A program made the translations under genes and the position numbers. The notes beneath the pieces were generated by a model that saw only the letters and a list, made by a program, of their open reading frames with translations, did no database searches and had not been told where the DNA came from. Positions 26,359 to 36,148 of a DNA stretch of 64,000 bases are shown here, in pieces. Origin of the DNA: Methylococcus geothermalis (GTDB lineage: Bacteria > Pseudomonadota > Gammaproteobacteria > Methylococcales > Methylococcaceae); assembly GCF_012769535.1 (NCBI RefSeq), contig NZ_CP046565.1, forward strand, positions 2,494,501-2,558,500, written 5' to 3'. How positions within the stretch are numbered: position 1 is the first letter of the stretch; every line of letters starts with the position of its first letter.

Positions 26359-29300
26359 TGGTCCATGAACACCCCAACGGTTCGCGTGAAGTAAAGCATA
26401 AAGCGCCGGCATGACAATCAGGACCAAAGGCACGGCAAGAAGAAGGCCGGAAATGATTGCGACGGCGAGCGGTTTTTGCATGGCGGAGCCGGGCCCCATG
26501 CCTAAGGCGAGCGGCATGAGCGCCAAAATCGAGACCAGCGATGTCATGAAGATCGGACGCATGCGCAAGGTGCCGGCACGGACCAGAGCAGGGTGATCCG
26601 GATTGCCGACTTGGCGAACTTCGGAAAAATAAAACACGGCCACTTCGGTAACGATGCCCACGATCATGGTCATCCCCATCAACGAAGAAATATTGAGCTC
26701 GGTTCCTGTCAGCCATAGCCCCGCAAACACGCCTGCGAGGGACAGCAAGGTGGTAGCCAGAATGGCGAGTACGACCCTGAAGCGTTCATAAAAGAACAAG
26801 AGCAATAGAGCGACCAGCAGGACGGCGCCGATGAAAACCAGGATCAGCCCCCGGAATGAATCCTGTTGTTCGCGGTAGAGTCCGCCATAGTCGAGATAGA
26901 CGCCCGGAGGGAGGGGTAGCGTGGCCACCCTTGCCTGCACGTCCGCGACGGTCGATCCGAGATCGCGTCCCTCGATTCGGGCAGTGACAGCAACCATCGC
27001 TTTCAGGTTTTCCCGTGTTTCCTGAGGCTGCCCTTCGATGACTTGCAGACGGGCAACGCGCTTCAAAGGAAAATCGTGGCCGTCGGGCGAGCGAACCCGC
27101 AGCGTTTCCAACTGCCCTATGCGGGTGCGAAGCGCCTCCTTAGTCCAGACGCGCACCCCGATCATCTTCTCCCCCATCGCGATTGGAGTCGCTACCGTTC
27201 CTGCCAGGAAATCCTGTACTTGTCCTGCCACCATGCCAGGACTCACACCTTCCAAGGCGGTATTTACCGGATCGAAGTGAATTTCTATGGCATCACCCGC
27301 GAGCGTAATCCCATCGAACACTTCTACGACCCCGGGAATGCCTTCCAGTATGGCTGCCACCTGGGGCGACAACTGGCGCAACACCCGGCTATCGTCACCG
27401 AAAAGCTTTATTTCGATGGGCTGAGGCACGGCGGTGAGATCGCCGATCAAATCTTCCATGAGTTGGGCGGTTTCGATCTGCAAGCCGGGAACACGGCTTT
27501 CGATAGCCTCCCGCAATTCCGTCATGACTTCCTGCACGTCCCGGCGGGGGGGCGGTTTGAGATGAATGAAAAAATCCCCTTCGTTGGCTTCGGTGATATG
27601 CCCGCCCAGCGACAAGCCGGTGCGCCTGGAATAACTGTCGATGTCCGGGATCATTGCGATCATTTGCTCGACCTGGTCGAGCAGCCGGTCAGTCTCTGCG
27701 AGGGAAGTTCCCGGCGATGCCCGATAGTCCAGCACGAACCCTCCCTCGTCCATATGGGGCATGAAGCCGGAGCCCAGCCGGCCATACGCCACGCCACCCG
27801 TGACGACCAAGACGATGATGATAGACAGCGTCCAAAGCGGCTGCCGCAGAAGCCGATGCAGCAGGCCGCCGTAGGCTCGGTGGAGCCGAGCCTCCAGCGG
27901 CCTCACCGACTCCAAACGGAGCGCGTCCCGCCGGCTCAACAAGTGATTTGCCAACAGCGGAACGGCGAGCGCTGCCACCCCATAGGAAATGACCAAGCCC
28001 GATACCATAGTCAAGGCAAGCGCCCGGAAAAATCCCCCCGTGATGCCGTCTAGAAACGCAAGGGGGAGGAACACCACGATCGTAGCGAGTGAGGAGCCCG
28101 TCAACGGATGAAGCATCTCTCTGGCGGCCGTCAGGACGATTCCGTGTGTCGGCCGGTCGTCCCGTGTTTCGCTCGAGCGGCGCATGATGTGTTCGATCAT
28201 GACAACGGCATCGTCCGTCACCAGTCCTACGGCTGCGGCGAGCCCGCCCAACGTCATGATGTTAAAACTCTGTCCGAACAGCTTCAGCAGCCAAACCGTG
28301 GCGCAAATGACACCCGGAAGCACGATGAGGATGATCAGCGTGACACGCAGATTACGCAGAAATATGAGCAAAACCAATGCTGCCAAGACTGCCCCATAGG
28401 CGAGGGCGTCGCGTACGCTGATGACTGCATCGTTGACCAGTTCCGACTGGTCGTAATAGGGTTTGAGTTCGACCTCGTCAGGAATCTGCGACGAGAAGCC
28501 GGCCAGCGCTCGCCGGGTCTCCTCGGCGATGGCCACCGTATTGGCTCCACGCTGTTGAAGAATATTCACCAGCACGGCGTCCTTCCCGTTGGCGCTGACC
28601 TGCGTCCATTCGGGCCGATGGCCGCGTTCGACCCGGGCGACGTCTTCCAGCTCCACGACACCATCTATCCCGCTTCTGAGAACCGAATGCAGAATGTCCT
28701 CCTCGTTTCCTTGATGCGAGTCGGCGAGCGTCAGGTAAAGGTGGTAACGCTCTTCCACTTTGCCTACTGCACTCAATACATTGGCATTGGAGAGCGCCGA
28801 TGCAACATCGGCCAGGGTAAGCCCCAGATCGCGTAAGCGATCCGGATCCACCATGACCTGGTATTCCGCCTGCCGCCCTCCCAGAACCTCGACCTCCGCG
28901 ACTCCAGGCAAGGCCGAAAGGAGCGGACGCAAACGGTAATAGGCAAAATCCCGCAAGGCGACGGGGTCGTTCCTGCTGGAAGTCAACGCCAGTCCCAACA
29001 CAGGAAAAACCGTGGGGTCCATCCGCCGCGCCGTAAAACGGACCCCCGCCGGGAGGTGCGGAAGGATTTGATAGACCGCAGCCTGCGCCTGTAACAGCGC
29101 AGTGACCATATCCGTGCCCCAATCGAAGGTCAGTGATAGATCAGCCGAGCCGCGGCTGGTCGTCGAGCGGATCGCGCGCGCTTCCGGAACGCCACGAAGC
29201 GCCTGCTCCAACGGCTGGGTCACTTCCACGGCCATGCGCTCCACCGGACGGTCTCCGGCATCGACGTTCACCACAACCCTTGGAAAATCCACCGTCGGAA

Positions 29301-29406
29301 AGAGCGCTACCGGCAATCGCAGCGAAGCAGCCATCCCTCCCAAGGCCAGAAGCGCCAACAAGAACAGTAGCGAACGTCGGTGCGTCACAAGCCAGGAGGC
29401 CATCAC
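26356..29406 (-). CDS. RND efflux pump inner-membrane subunit (AcrB/HAE-like)
   Basis: 1016 residues with the duplicated RND layout: membrane helix 1, large periplasmic loop, helices 2-7, second loop, helices 8-12. Helix 4 reads GLAAAVGLVTDDAVVMIEH, i.e. with the double Asp of hydrophobe pumps rather than the D-A of heavy-metal (CzcA/CusA) pumps. So despite the metal-resistance-like surroundings it may expel organic compounds. It is last in a five-gene set, regulator-kinase-OMP-adaptor-pump. The ATG overlaps the adaptor stop (ATGATG; either ATG possible). Confidence 0.92.
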   Translation of the reverse strand: MMASWLVTHRRSLLFLLALLALGGMAASLRLPVALFPTVDFPRVVVNVDAGDRPVERMAVEVTQPLEQALRGVPEARAIRSTTSRGSADLSLTFDWGTDMVTALLQAQAAVYQILPHLPAGVRFTARRMDPTVFPVLGLALTSSRNDPVALRDFAYYRLRPLLSALPGVAEVEVLGGRQAEYQVMVDPDRLRDLGLTLADVASALSNANVLSAVGKVEERYHLYLTLADSHQGNEEDILHSVLRSGIDGVVELEDVARVERGHRPEWTQVSANGKDAVLVNILQQRGANTVAIAEETRRALAGFSSQIPDEVELKPYYDQSELVNDAVISVRDALAYGAVLAALVLLIFLRNLRVTLIILIVLPGVICATVWLLKLFGQSFNIMTLGGLAAAVGLVTDDAVVMIEHIMRRSSETRDDRPTHGIVLTAAREMLHPLTGSSLATIVVFLPLAFLDGITGGFFRALALTMVSGLVISYGVAALAVPLLANHLLSRRDALRLESVRPLEARLHRAYGGLLHRLLRQPLWTLSIIIVLVVTGGVAYGRLGSGFMPHMDEGGFVLDYRASPGTSLAETDRLLDQVEQMIAMIPDIDSYSRRTGLSLGGHITEANEGDFFIHLKPPPRRDVQEVMTELREAIESRVPGLQIETAQLMEDLIGDLTAVPQPIEIKLFGDDSRVLRQLSPQVAAILEGIPGVVEVFDGITLAGDAIEIHFDPVNTALEGVSPGMVAGQVQDFLAGTVATPIAMGEKMIGVRVWTKEALRTRIGQLETLRVRSPDGHDFPLKRVARLQVIEGQPQETRENLKAMVAVTARIEGRDLGSTVADVQARVATLPLPPGVYLDYGGLYREQQDSFRGLILVFIGAVLLVALLLLFFYERFRVVLAILATTLLSLAGVFAGLWLTGTELNISSLMGMTMIVGIVTEVAVFYFSEVRQVGNPDHPALVRAGTLRMRPIFMTSLVSILALMPLALGMGPGSAMQKPLAVAIISGLLLAVPLVLIVMPALYALLHANRWGVHGP

Positions 29407-30452
29407 GGTGCCTCCCCCGTCCGGACGGCCACCCCGTCGCCAAGTTCATGATTGCCGATGACGATCACACGTTCCCCGGCTTCGATGCCAGCCTGGATCT
29501 CCACCCTTTGGCCATCATCCAAGCCAGTTTCGACCCAGCGCTGCCGCGCGTAACCATGATCGTCCACGAACAGATAAGGCTTTCCGTCCCGGATAAGCAC
29601 GGCTTGACGCGGCACAGTGAGGACGTGTTGATGTTCAGTGACGACGAGCTCCGCTTTGACCATGGTGCCCGGCAACAAATCCGGGGAGCCGCTCAACAGT
29701 ACGACAGCTTCGGCCAACCGCGTCTTTGGGTCCACTTGGTAATAGATGTGGTGGACTTGCCCTTCCTTTGGCAGAATGCCAGGATGCAGTGCATGTATCT
29801 CAACCTTCTGCCCCTCATGGACGATAGGCAAATCTTCCGGTTCGATACCCAATCGCACCCTGAGCTTATCGGCGGGGGCTAGAAGCAGCAGCAGGGCACC
29901 GGGGGATACGATATCCCCGACATGAACATGGACCGCTTCTACATAGCCGTCGATGCCAGCGCACAGACTCCTGCGGCTGGTTTCGCCCAAGCGCCTTCGC
30001 ACATTGGCCAAGGCCGACTCGGCCTTGACCAGATTTTCTTCCGCGGTGCGTACCTCGGCATTGGTGGCCAGTTGACGACTCCGCAAGTCTTTGAGGCGAT
30101 CAAGGTCTTTGGCAGCAAACTCGGCTGCGATGCCGGCATGTTCCAATTCGCTCGCGCTGTTGGCAGTCGCTGTAAGTTCCACCAAGACCTCGCCCTTTCG
30201 GACCCGTTGTCCAGGTGCGACGCGCACCTGGGTGACCAAACCCTCGCCTTGAATGCTCAATACCTGAAGCTGGTCCGGCGAAAACTCCACAGTGCCGTAA
30301 GCCGTCAAGGTCTTCCGCATGTCGGCATGTTCCGCCGGCGCCAGGGTCACCAAGACCGAGGGTTCGGCACTCGCCCCGTAGCTGGATGCAAGGCCAAGCA
30401 TAGCGGCCAGCGAGACGCACCAACGGTTCGCGGGTTTTGATTTTCGGCTCAT
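29403..30452 (-). CDS. RND periplasmic adaptor protein
   Basis: 349 residues. Signal peptide ending near ASSYGASA, then a barrel-sandwich start LQVLSIQGEGLVTQVRVAPGQRVRKGEVLVEL, a coiled-coil hairpin (about 100-160), the returning lipoyl half with GDIVSPGALLLLLAP, a beta barrel and a membrane-proximal domain (GQRVEIQAGIEAGERVIVIGN). It bridges the RND pump encoded next and the outer-membrane lipoprotein encoded just upstream. The gap to the OMP gene is 9 bases. Confidence 0.9.
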   Translation of the reverse strand: MSRKSKPANRWCVSLAAMLGLASSYGASAEPSVLVTLAPAEHADMRKTLTAYGTVEFSPDQLQVLSIQGEGLVTQVRVAPGQRVRKGEVLVELTATANSASELEHAGIAAEFAAKDLDRLKDLRSRQLATNAEVRTAEENLVKAESALANVRRRLGETSRRSLCAGIDGYVEAVHVHVGDIVSPGALLLLLAPADKLRVRLGIEPEDLPIVHEGQKVEIHALHPGILPKEGQVHHIYYQVDPKTRLAEAVVLLSGSPDLLPGTMVKAELVVTEHQHVLTVPRQAVLIRDGKPYLFVDDHGYARQRWVETGLDDGQRVEIQAGIEAGERVIVIGNHELGDGVAVRTGEAP

Positions 30453-30461
30453 GGCGTTCGG

Positions 30462-31856
30462 TCAAAGGAGTGAAGGTGAACCTACTGCGAGCTGCAGGGC
30501 GACTGCCTGTTCGGCGGCGGCCTGCTCCAAGGCCAGCAGTTTGAGACGTTTGTCCAGATAGTTCGCGCGCACGGTTTCATAGTTCACCAGCGTGACGTCA
30601 CCCGCTGCCGCAGCCTCCCGCAACAGACGTTCGGCGCGGGTCAGTTCGGGCAGTTCGCGCGCGAGCGGTGTCCGCTCGAGGGCTATCCGCGTCAGATCGG
30701 TCACCACGGTGCCGATGTCCGCACGGGTCTGGTTCAGACGAGCCACATATTCCCGGTGGAGTTGCTCACGGGTTGCTTCGGCGATGGCGATGGTGCCGCG
30801 GTTGCGGTTGAACAGGGGCAGGTCAACGCTGACGGTGGGGCCGCCCGTGTTGTAATCGCTGTAATAGTGGTAGTCGTTGAGACCGAGCGTAAATGCCGGG
30901 TATTGCCCCAGAATCGCTCGGTATACCGCTGCCTCCTGGCTGGCATAACCGGCTTTGAGCGCCTGCAGATCGAGCCGTTGCCGTTCCGCCGACGCAAAAA
31001 GGCGAGTCGCATCCAGGCTGCGAGGCGGCTCGGCATCGACCTCCGCTATCGGCACGACATGATCCGGAGGAAGTCCCAACAGCCGGTTGATATCCTGGCG
31101 TGTTTTCGCGATCTGTCGCGCCAATGCCAGAGTTCGATCCTGGGCGTCGAGAAAGGCGGCCTCGCGGATCCCCAATTCGGCGAGGGTCGCATCACCTACG
31201 GCGAGATTCTGCTTGGTCAAATCCAGCAAGTGGCCCGAAACCTGCGCGGCCTCGGCTGCGACTGTCTCCTGCCGAGAGAGATAGACCCAGCGTCGGGTCA
31301 GGAGACGCGCTTGATTCGCCACCAGCCATTCCTGCCAGGCGACATCCAGTCTGACCTGCTGTGCGTGTTCGTCGGCGATACGCACGTCGGTGGATCGCGT
31401 CGCCAGTTTGGCGAGATCCCACTGGATGGTCGCGGTATAGGGGCTGACCAGCCCGGCCGGGCCGCTAAACACCCAGTCGAAACGCCCGAACAGCTTGGGA
31501 TCAGGCAGGAGGCCGGCGTTGAAGACCTGGGCTTCGGCGACGCCTTCCCGCGCTCGGAAAGCCTTGAGATCAGGGTTCACCAGGACGGCGAGGATACCTA
31601 TGGCTTCATCGGTCAGAGGCTTGGAAAAGTCCAAAAAAACGGGGCGCAGCCGTGGATGATCCAGCTTTGCAGCGGCTTGCGTGAGCATCGCCGGGTCCGG
31701 TACCGCTAACTCCCGATGCAGCTCAGCATCATCCAACGGCTTGATTTGGTAAGTCGCACAACCCGGCAAGAGAAAGCCGGCCGCCATCAGACACAGACGG
31801 TGCTTGAGCTTTCTCCTACGCCCGCTGTTGCGCTTGCATGGCGAACGATCAATCAT
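30462..31856 (-). CDS. TolC-family outer-membrane efflux lipoprotein
   Basis: 464 residues. A charged N-terminus is followed by a hydrophobic stretch and lipobox LPGC (CLMAAGFLLPGC, about 22-33), so it is acylated. Two repeats of long helices with the PNLxxFR-type start (NPDLKAFRAREGVAEA) and LPLFNRNRGTIAIAEATREQ in the second repeat identify the TolC family. The 30-residue extension before the lipobox suggests that a start nearer to 31796 is possible. Its ATG overlaps the kinase stop. Confidence 0.88.
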   Translation of the reverse strand: MIDRSPCKRNSGRRRKLKHRLCLMAAGFLLPGCATYQIKPLDDAELHRELAVPDPAMLTQAAAKLDHPRLRPVFLDFSKPLTDEAIGILAVLVNPDLKAFRAREGVAEAQVFNAGLLPDPKLFGRFDWVFSGPAGLVSPYTATIQWDLAKLATRSTDVRIADEHAQQVRLDVAWQEWLVANQARLLTRRWVYLSRQETVAAEAAQVSGHLLDLTKQNLAVGDATLAELGIREAAFLDAQDRTLALARQIAKTRQDINRLLGLPPDHVVPIAEVDAEPPRSLDATRLFASAERQRLDLQALKAGYASQEAAVYRAILGQYPAFTLGLNDYHYYSDYNTGGPTVSVDLPLFNRNRGTIAIAEATREQLHREYVARLNQTRADIGTVVTDLTRIALERTPLARELPELTRAERLLREAAAAGDVTLVNYETVRANYLDKRLKLLALEQAAAEQAVALQLAVGSPSLL

Positions 31857-33177
31857 TTGATTTCATCGGAAAGCGAATGATTACGCTCAATCCCCTTCCG
31901 GTGCAGCCCGTTGTCAATTCGATGGCAGCGGCGTGCTGGTCGGCGATGCGCCGGACGATGGCTAAACCAAGCCCACTGCCCGCCTCGGTGTTGTCCTGGC
32001 CACGGTAAAAGCGGTCGAACACGCGCTCGCGTTCTTCGATGGAGATGCCCGGGCCGTTATCGGTGACAACCAGAACTGCGGCACCCGCTTCCTTCCTTAC
32101 GCTGACATCGATTCGTCCTCCCTTCGGGGTATAGCGCACCGCGTTGTCGATCAGATTGCCAAGCAGTATGCGGAGCTCCTCTTCATTTCCCTGAATCACC
32201 ATGGACTCGAGCGTGGCAACGCCCAAATCAATTGCTTGATCGGCTGCCAGAGCGGCCATGTCTCCCACCACGGAGCGCACCAATTCGTCGAGTTGTAGTT
32301 GCGTGAACGGTAGAGGAGGTGCCTCAGGATCGAACCTGGCCAACGTAAGCATCTGGTTAAGGAGATGAGTCGCCCGGTTGATCCCTTGCCGCAATCGCTG
32401 CAAAGCCAAAGTTTTCCTTTGCGGATCGGCAGCGCGTTCGGCAATCTGGGCCTGGAGGGACAGGGCCGTCAAAGGGCTCCGGAGTTCGTGTGCTGCATCT
32501 GCCGTAAACCTGCGCTGTGCTGCCAATGCAGCCTGCAAACGCATCAGCAAGCCGTTTAGCGCAGCGGTCAGGGAGCCGATTTCCTGCGGTACGTCTTGGT
32601 TGGGAAAGGGGCTCACGTCATCGGGAGCCCGCCGTTGCACTGCGTCGACAATGGTTTGCAAAGGCATCAGTCCCCGGCGAACACCGAACCACGCGACCAT
32701 GGCTACCGTCGGCAGCAGAAACAGCAGCGGCGCCGATAGATCTAAAGTGATCTCATCGGCAGTCTCCTGCCGTTCGCTAATAGCTTGAGCTACCTGGACA
32801 AGGCCCTCAGGGGTATTGAGGCTAAAAATACGCCATGGCTCACCACGCCAACGAACGATGCTCCACCCTTCGGGAGTATTGTTGGGGAGGGGCTCGAACG
32901 GATGCGAGCGATAACTCAGCCGCCCGTCTGCGTTCCAGCGTTGGCTGATAAGGTCGAGGTCTGCCGCCTTGGCAAAGCGATGAGCCGGCACCGAAGCTTC
33001 GGCCGTCGTGTGCGGCAAGGTTTGCAGGGAGTACGCCATGGTCTGCAGAACCTTGTCGAAGAGTTCGTCGATTTCCTCCCGAACATGGAAATACGTCGAT
33101 ACCGTAAAGGCGAATCCGGCCAGGAGAAGGGCTGGCGATAGCCAGAGCAGAAGACGGTTCCTTATCGATATGTTCAT
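31849..33177 (-). CDS. Sensor histidine kinase (QseC-like)
   Basis: 442 residues. Two membrane helices (about 8-28 and 155-175) flank a periplasmic domain of about 125 residues. Then a short HAMP-like region, H-box FTADAAHELRSPLTAL (phosphorylated His near 240), N-box NLIDNAVRYTP, G1 VTDNGPGI and G2 GSGLGLAIV follow. The periplasmic domain with DLISQRWNADGRLSYRS is like QseC/CusS-type sensors. It is coupled to the response regulator by stop-start overlap and likely controls the downstream efflux genes. The signal is unknown. Confidence 0.92.
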   Translation of the reverse strand: MNISIRNRLLLWLSPALLLAGFAFTVSTYFHVREEIDELFDKVLQTMAYSLQTLPHTTAEASVPAHRFAKAADLDLISQRWNADGRLSYRSHPFEPLPNNTPEGWSIVRWRGEPWRIFSLNTPEGLVQVAQAISERQETADEITLDLSAPLLFLLPTVAMVAWFGVRRGLMPLQTIVDAVQRRAPDDVSPFPNQDVPQEIGSLTAALNGLLMRLQAALAAQRRFTADAAHELRSPLTALSLQAQIAERAADPQRKTLALQRLRQGINRATHLLNQMLTLARFDPEAPPLPFTQLQLDELVRSVVGDMAALAADQAIDLGVATLESMVIQGNEEELRILLGNLIDNAVRYTPKGGRIDVSVRKEAGAAVLVVTDNGPGISIEERERVFDRFYRGQDNTEAGSGLGLAIVRRIADQHAAAIELTTGCTGRGLSVIIRFPMKSND

Positions 33178-33839
33178 GATTTGGCAACCCGATAGCCTAC
33201 GCCACGGACATTGGCAATGATCCCGGCGCCCAACTTTTTGCGCAGATGATGAAGATGGACATCGATGGTGTTGCTCGCAACTTCCTGCCCCCAGCCATAA
33301 AGGCGGTCCTCCAGCTGAACCCGAGACAACACCGCTCCCGGCTTTTCCAGCAGGGCATAGAGCAAATCGAATTCGCGGGCAGACAGATTGACCGGGTTTC
33401 CTCGTAGCCAGATTTCTCGAGTCACCGGATTCAGTCTCAGTTCGCCGTATTCGATCATGGGCTCGGAACGCCCCGCTGCACGCCGGACCAAGGCGTGAAT
33501 GCGGGCTATGAGCTCTTCGAGCTCGAAAGGTTTCACCAGATAATCGTCAGCGCCGCTGTTGAGCCCCAGGACACGATCCGCCAGTGAATCACGCGACGTC
33601 AGAATGAGGACCGGAATGTCGTTCGCACTGCGGCGAAGGTCCGTAAGCAAATCCAAACCTGATAGGCGCGGCAACCCCAAGTCGAGCAAAAGCAGGGTGT
33701 ACTCGGCTACGGCGGCCTTCAATACGAGCCCAGCCTGCAGCCCGTCCTGCACCCAGTCGACGACCAAGCCCTCTTGGTTCAAACCCTCGCGAAGGGCTTG
33801 GCCAATCATCTGATCATCTTCGACAAGCAGTAAACGCAT
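33174..33839 (-). CDS. OmpR/QseB-type response regulator
   Basis: 221 residues. Receiver domain with the acidic pair at VEDD, phosphorylated Asp in LLLLDLGLP (about 51), Thr in ILTSRDS and Lys in YLVKPF. A C-terminal winged helix follows, with LSAREFDLLYALLEKPG and DVHLHHLRKKLG. The ATG is at 33837-33839. It heads the set regulator-kinase-TolC-adaptor-pump; a direct TTAA repeat 45-60 bases upstream could be its own binding site. Confidence 0.93.
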   Translation of the reverse strand: MRLLLVEDDQMIGQALREGLNQEGLVVDWVQDGLQAGLVLKAAVAEYTLLLLDLGLPRLSGLDLLTDLRRSANDIPVLILTSRDSLADRVLGLNSGADDYLVKPFELEELIARIHALVRRAAGRSEPMIEYGELRLNPVTREIWLRGNPVNLSAREFDLLYALLEKPGAVLSRVQLEDRLYGWGQEVASNTIDVHLHHLRKKLGAGIIANVRGVGYRVAKS

Positions 33840-33882
33840 GAGGCCCCTCTTCGAATCTGGTAAGCAGTTTCCATCAACGACT

Positions 33883-33899
33883 CTTAACAGCAAATTAAG
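33883..33899 (-). promoter_or_regulatory. Candidate QseB/PmrA-type operator
   Basis: On the minus strand CTTAATTTGCTGTTAAG contains two TTAA half-sites whose starts are 11 bases apart (33884-33887 and 33895-33898). This fits the CTTAA-type direct repeat bound by PmrA/QseB-like regulators. It is 44 bases before the response regulator start. Confidence 0.45.
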
Positions 33900-33994
33900 A
33901 CGAAAAATCGGTTCAATGACCGCAGCCGCCCGAGTATTGCCGGCAGAGCGCCGGAACTGTGAAGACAAGCAAGGTAGCGGCTCGAAGAGACGGC

Positions 33995-34858
33995 TTAACG
34001 CCGCTTCAGCCACGCGAGGAATACAGCGAACAAGAACACCATTCCGAACAGCACGAAGGCGATCGCCGAGGTATAGCCCAGATTCCACCAGCGGAATCCC
34101 TGCTGATACATCAGCAACACGATGCTGAGCGTGCTGCCGGCGGGACCGCCCTGGGTCATCACATAAGGTTCGGCGAACCATTGGAAGTGGCCGATCATGG
34201 TGATCACGGCGACGAACAGGAAGGTCGGCGCGAGCAGCGGCAGGGTGATATAAAGGAACTGCTGGCGGGCGCCGGCGCCGTCGATGCTGGCCGCCTCGTA
34301 CAGCGATTCGGGAATGTTCTGGAGGCCGGCGACGAACACGATCATGTTGAAGCCGAAATTCTTCCACACCGCCATGAGGATGATCGCCGGCATCGCCCAG
34401 TCCGGATCGCCGAGCCAGTCGACCGGTCCGATGCCGAACCCGCCGAGCAGGTAGTTGAGGACGCCATAGCGCGGCTGATACAGGTAGCGCCAGACCACTG
34501 CCACGGCCACCAGGGTCGTCACCACCGGCAGGAACAGCAGGGAACGGAACAGCCCCTTGAACGGGGTCAGGCGGTGATTGACCAGCAGGGCCGCCGCCAG
34601 CGAAACCAGCACCGACAACGGGCCGCCCACGGCCACGAAATACAGGGTATTCCGCAGTGCGGTCCAGAACTCCGCATCGCCGAACAAGCGGCGGTAGTTG
34701 TCCAGACCCACGAATCTGAGCCGCCCGATGTCGGCCAGAGCGTAAATGTCGAAATCGGTGAAGCTGAGACCCAGCGCCGCTCCGACCGGCAAGAAGAAGA
34801 ACACCACGAGCAGCGCCAGCGCCGGCGCTACGAACCAGAAGGCGGGATTGAACCTCAT
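33995..34858 (-). CDS. Sugar ABC transporter permease, MalF/UgpA type
   Basis: 287 residues, six membrane helices. The EAA motif is ESLYEAASIDGAGARQQFLYITLPLL (about 196-221). It starts in overlap with the binding-protein stop (ATGA), so it is coupled. Its expected partner permease is not next to it but at 21761-22576, because the regulator/efflux block lies between them. Confidence 0.92.
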   Translation of the reverse strand: MRFNPAFWFVAPALALLVVFFFLPVGAALGLSFTDFDIYALADIGRLRFVGLDNYRRLFGDAEFWTALRNTLYFVAVGGPLSVLVSLAAALLVNHRLTPFKGLFRSLLFLPVVTTLVAVAVVWRYLYQPRYGVLNYLLGGFGIGPVDWLGDPDWAMPAIILMAVWKNFGFNMIVFVAGLQNIPESLYEAASIDGAGARQQFLYITLPLLAPTFLFVAVITMIGHFQWFAEPYVMTQGGPAGSTLSIVLLMYQQGFRWWNLGYTSAIAFVLFGMVFLFAVFLAWLKRR

Positions 34859-36123
34859 CGCCCCCGCTCCAGCAGCCAGCGGCGTTTTTCCAGTATCCGG
34901 TCCGCTTCATCGTTCAAGGCCTCCAGGGCCACCGACGGAGCCATTTCGCCCCGCGCAGCCTTCTCGGCATACGCCGCGATGCGGCTGGCGATCCGCTCCC
35001 ACTCGGGGATTTTCGGGGGCGGAAGCAGACGGTCCATCTGCCTCCGGAAGGACTGCGCCTTGTGATCCCCGGCCAGGACGGGATCGCTCCAGGCCGTCCG
35101 TCCCGGCGGGAGGTCGCCGGTGAGACGGTACAGGCGGATTTGCTGCGGCGGAGCGGTCAGGAACTCGATCAGCTTCCAGGCCGCTTCCTTGCGCGTGGAC
35201 CCGGCGGCGAGCGCAAGACTGGCCCCGCCGGCCAGGGAGATTCCCGGATAGGAACCGTCGAAGGACGGCAAGGGCGCGGTGTCCCAGGCGGAGGCGTCGA
35301 GATCGGCCAGCCGCCGCCGGAACTCGCCGAGGTTCCACGGCCCGGTGATCAAGGCGGCGAAATCGCCGCGCCCGAACTCCCGATAAAGATTGGCCACCTG
35401 GCCGGAGGTTTCCGAGGGCGCCAGTTTTTCCCGGAACCAGCGCAGGTAGAAGTCGAACGCCGCCCTGAAATCCGTATGGAGAAAATCGCCATAGCGATTC
35501 CCGTCCTTCAATAAAGCCGCGCCGCGCTGCATGGCGAGAATGACGGGAACCTCCCATTCGTCGATGGGCAGGAACACCGCGAAACCGTTTTGGCGGTCGC
35601 GAACGCGGGCCATGGCATCGAACCAGGCATCCCAGCTCCGCGGCGGTAGCGCAACGCCGGCAGCCCCCAGCAAATCACGGCGGTAAAACAGAATGCGCGT
35701 GTCGACATACCAGGGCACGGCCAGCATCCTTTCGCCGACGACGGCCGCATCCAGAATCCCTTCGAAATAGTCGTGTTTTGCCGCCGAGCTCTCGAACCGG
35801 GGGGCGACATCCTCCAGTGCCCGGAGCGCGGCGAATTCCGCTATCCAGGTGTTGCCGAGCTGAAATACGTCCGGCAGGTTGCCGCCGGCATAAGCTGTCA
35901 GCAGCTTTTCGTGCGCGGCACTCCAGGGAATCGGCTGGACCTCGACGCGAATTTCCGGGTTCAGTCGCTCGAACTCCCCGGCGAGCTCATGGGCGACTTC
36001 GCCCTCGCTGCCGAACGCCCAGAATTCCACGACTTCGGCATTTTCCGCCGGCTGGCAGCCGCTCAGGATCAAGGCACAGGCCAGAAGGATCGAACGGGGA
36101 CAGCGATTCCTGGTCCGGCTCAT
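34855..36123 (-). CDS. Sugar-binding lipoprotein of ABC transporter
   Basis: 422 residues. Signal peptide with lipobox LSGC (IRLLACALILSGC-like stretch, Cys at about 22). The mature part is a cluster B (MalE/UgpB) binding protein: VVEFWAFGSEGEVAHELAGEF, then NLPDVFQLGNTWIAEFAALRAL and, later, GDFAALITGPWNLGEF. It captures a sugar or polyol-phosphate in the periplasm for the MalF/MalG permeases. It follows the kinase gene by 25 bases, so the two-component system probably senses the same nutrient. Confidence 0.9.
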   Translation of the reverse strand: MSRTRNRCPRSILLACALILSGCQPAENAEVVEFWAFGSEGEVAHELAGEFERLNPEIRVEVQPIPWSAAHEKLLTAYAGGNLPDVFQLGNTWIAEFAALRALEDVAPRFESSAAKHDYFEGILDAAVVGERMLAVPWYVDTRILFYRRDLLGAAGVALPPRSWDAWFDAMARVRDRQNGFAVFLPIDEWEVPVILAMQRGAALLKDGNRYGDFLHTDFRAAFDFYLRWFREKLAPSETSGQVANLYREFGRGDFAALITGPWNLGEFRRRLADLDASAWDTAPLPSFDGSYPGISLAGGASLALAAGSTRKEAAWKLIEFLTAPPQQIRLYRLTGDLPPGRTAWSDPVLAGDHKAQSFRRQMDRLLPPPKIPEWERIASRIAAYAEKAARGEMAPSVALEALNDEADRILEKRRWLLERGR

Positions 36124-36148
36124 CGGAAGAACGGGCCTATCCAGTCTC

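Noticed and set aside
26356-29406. Calling the first RND pump a heavy-metal (CzcA/CusA) pump because of its surroundings
   Set aside because: Helix 4 has a double Asp as in AcrB-type pumps, not the D-A pattern of heavy-metal pumps.
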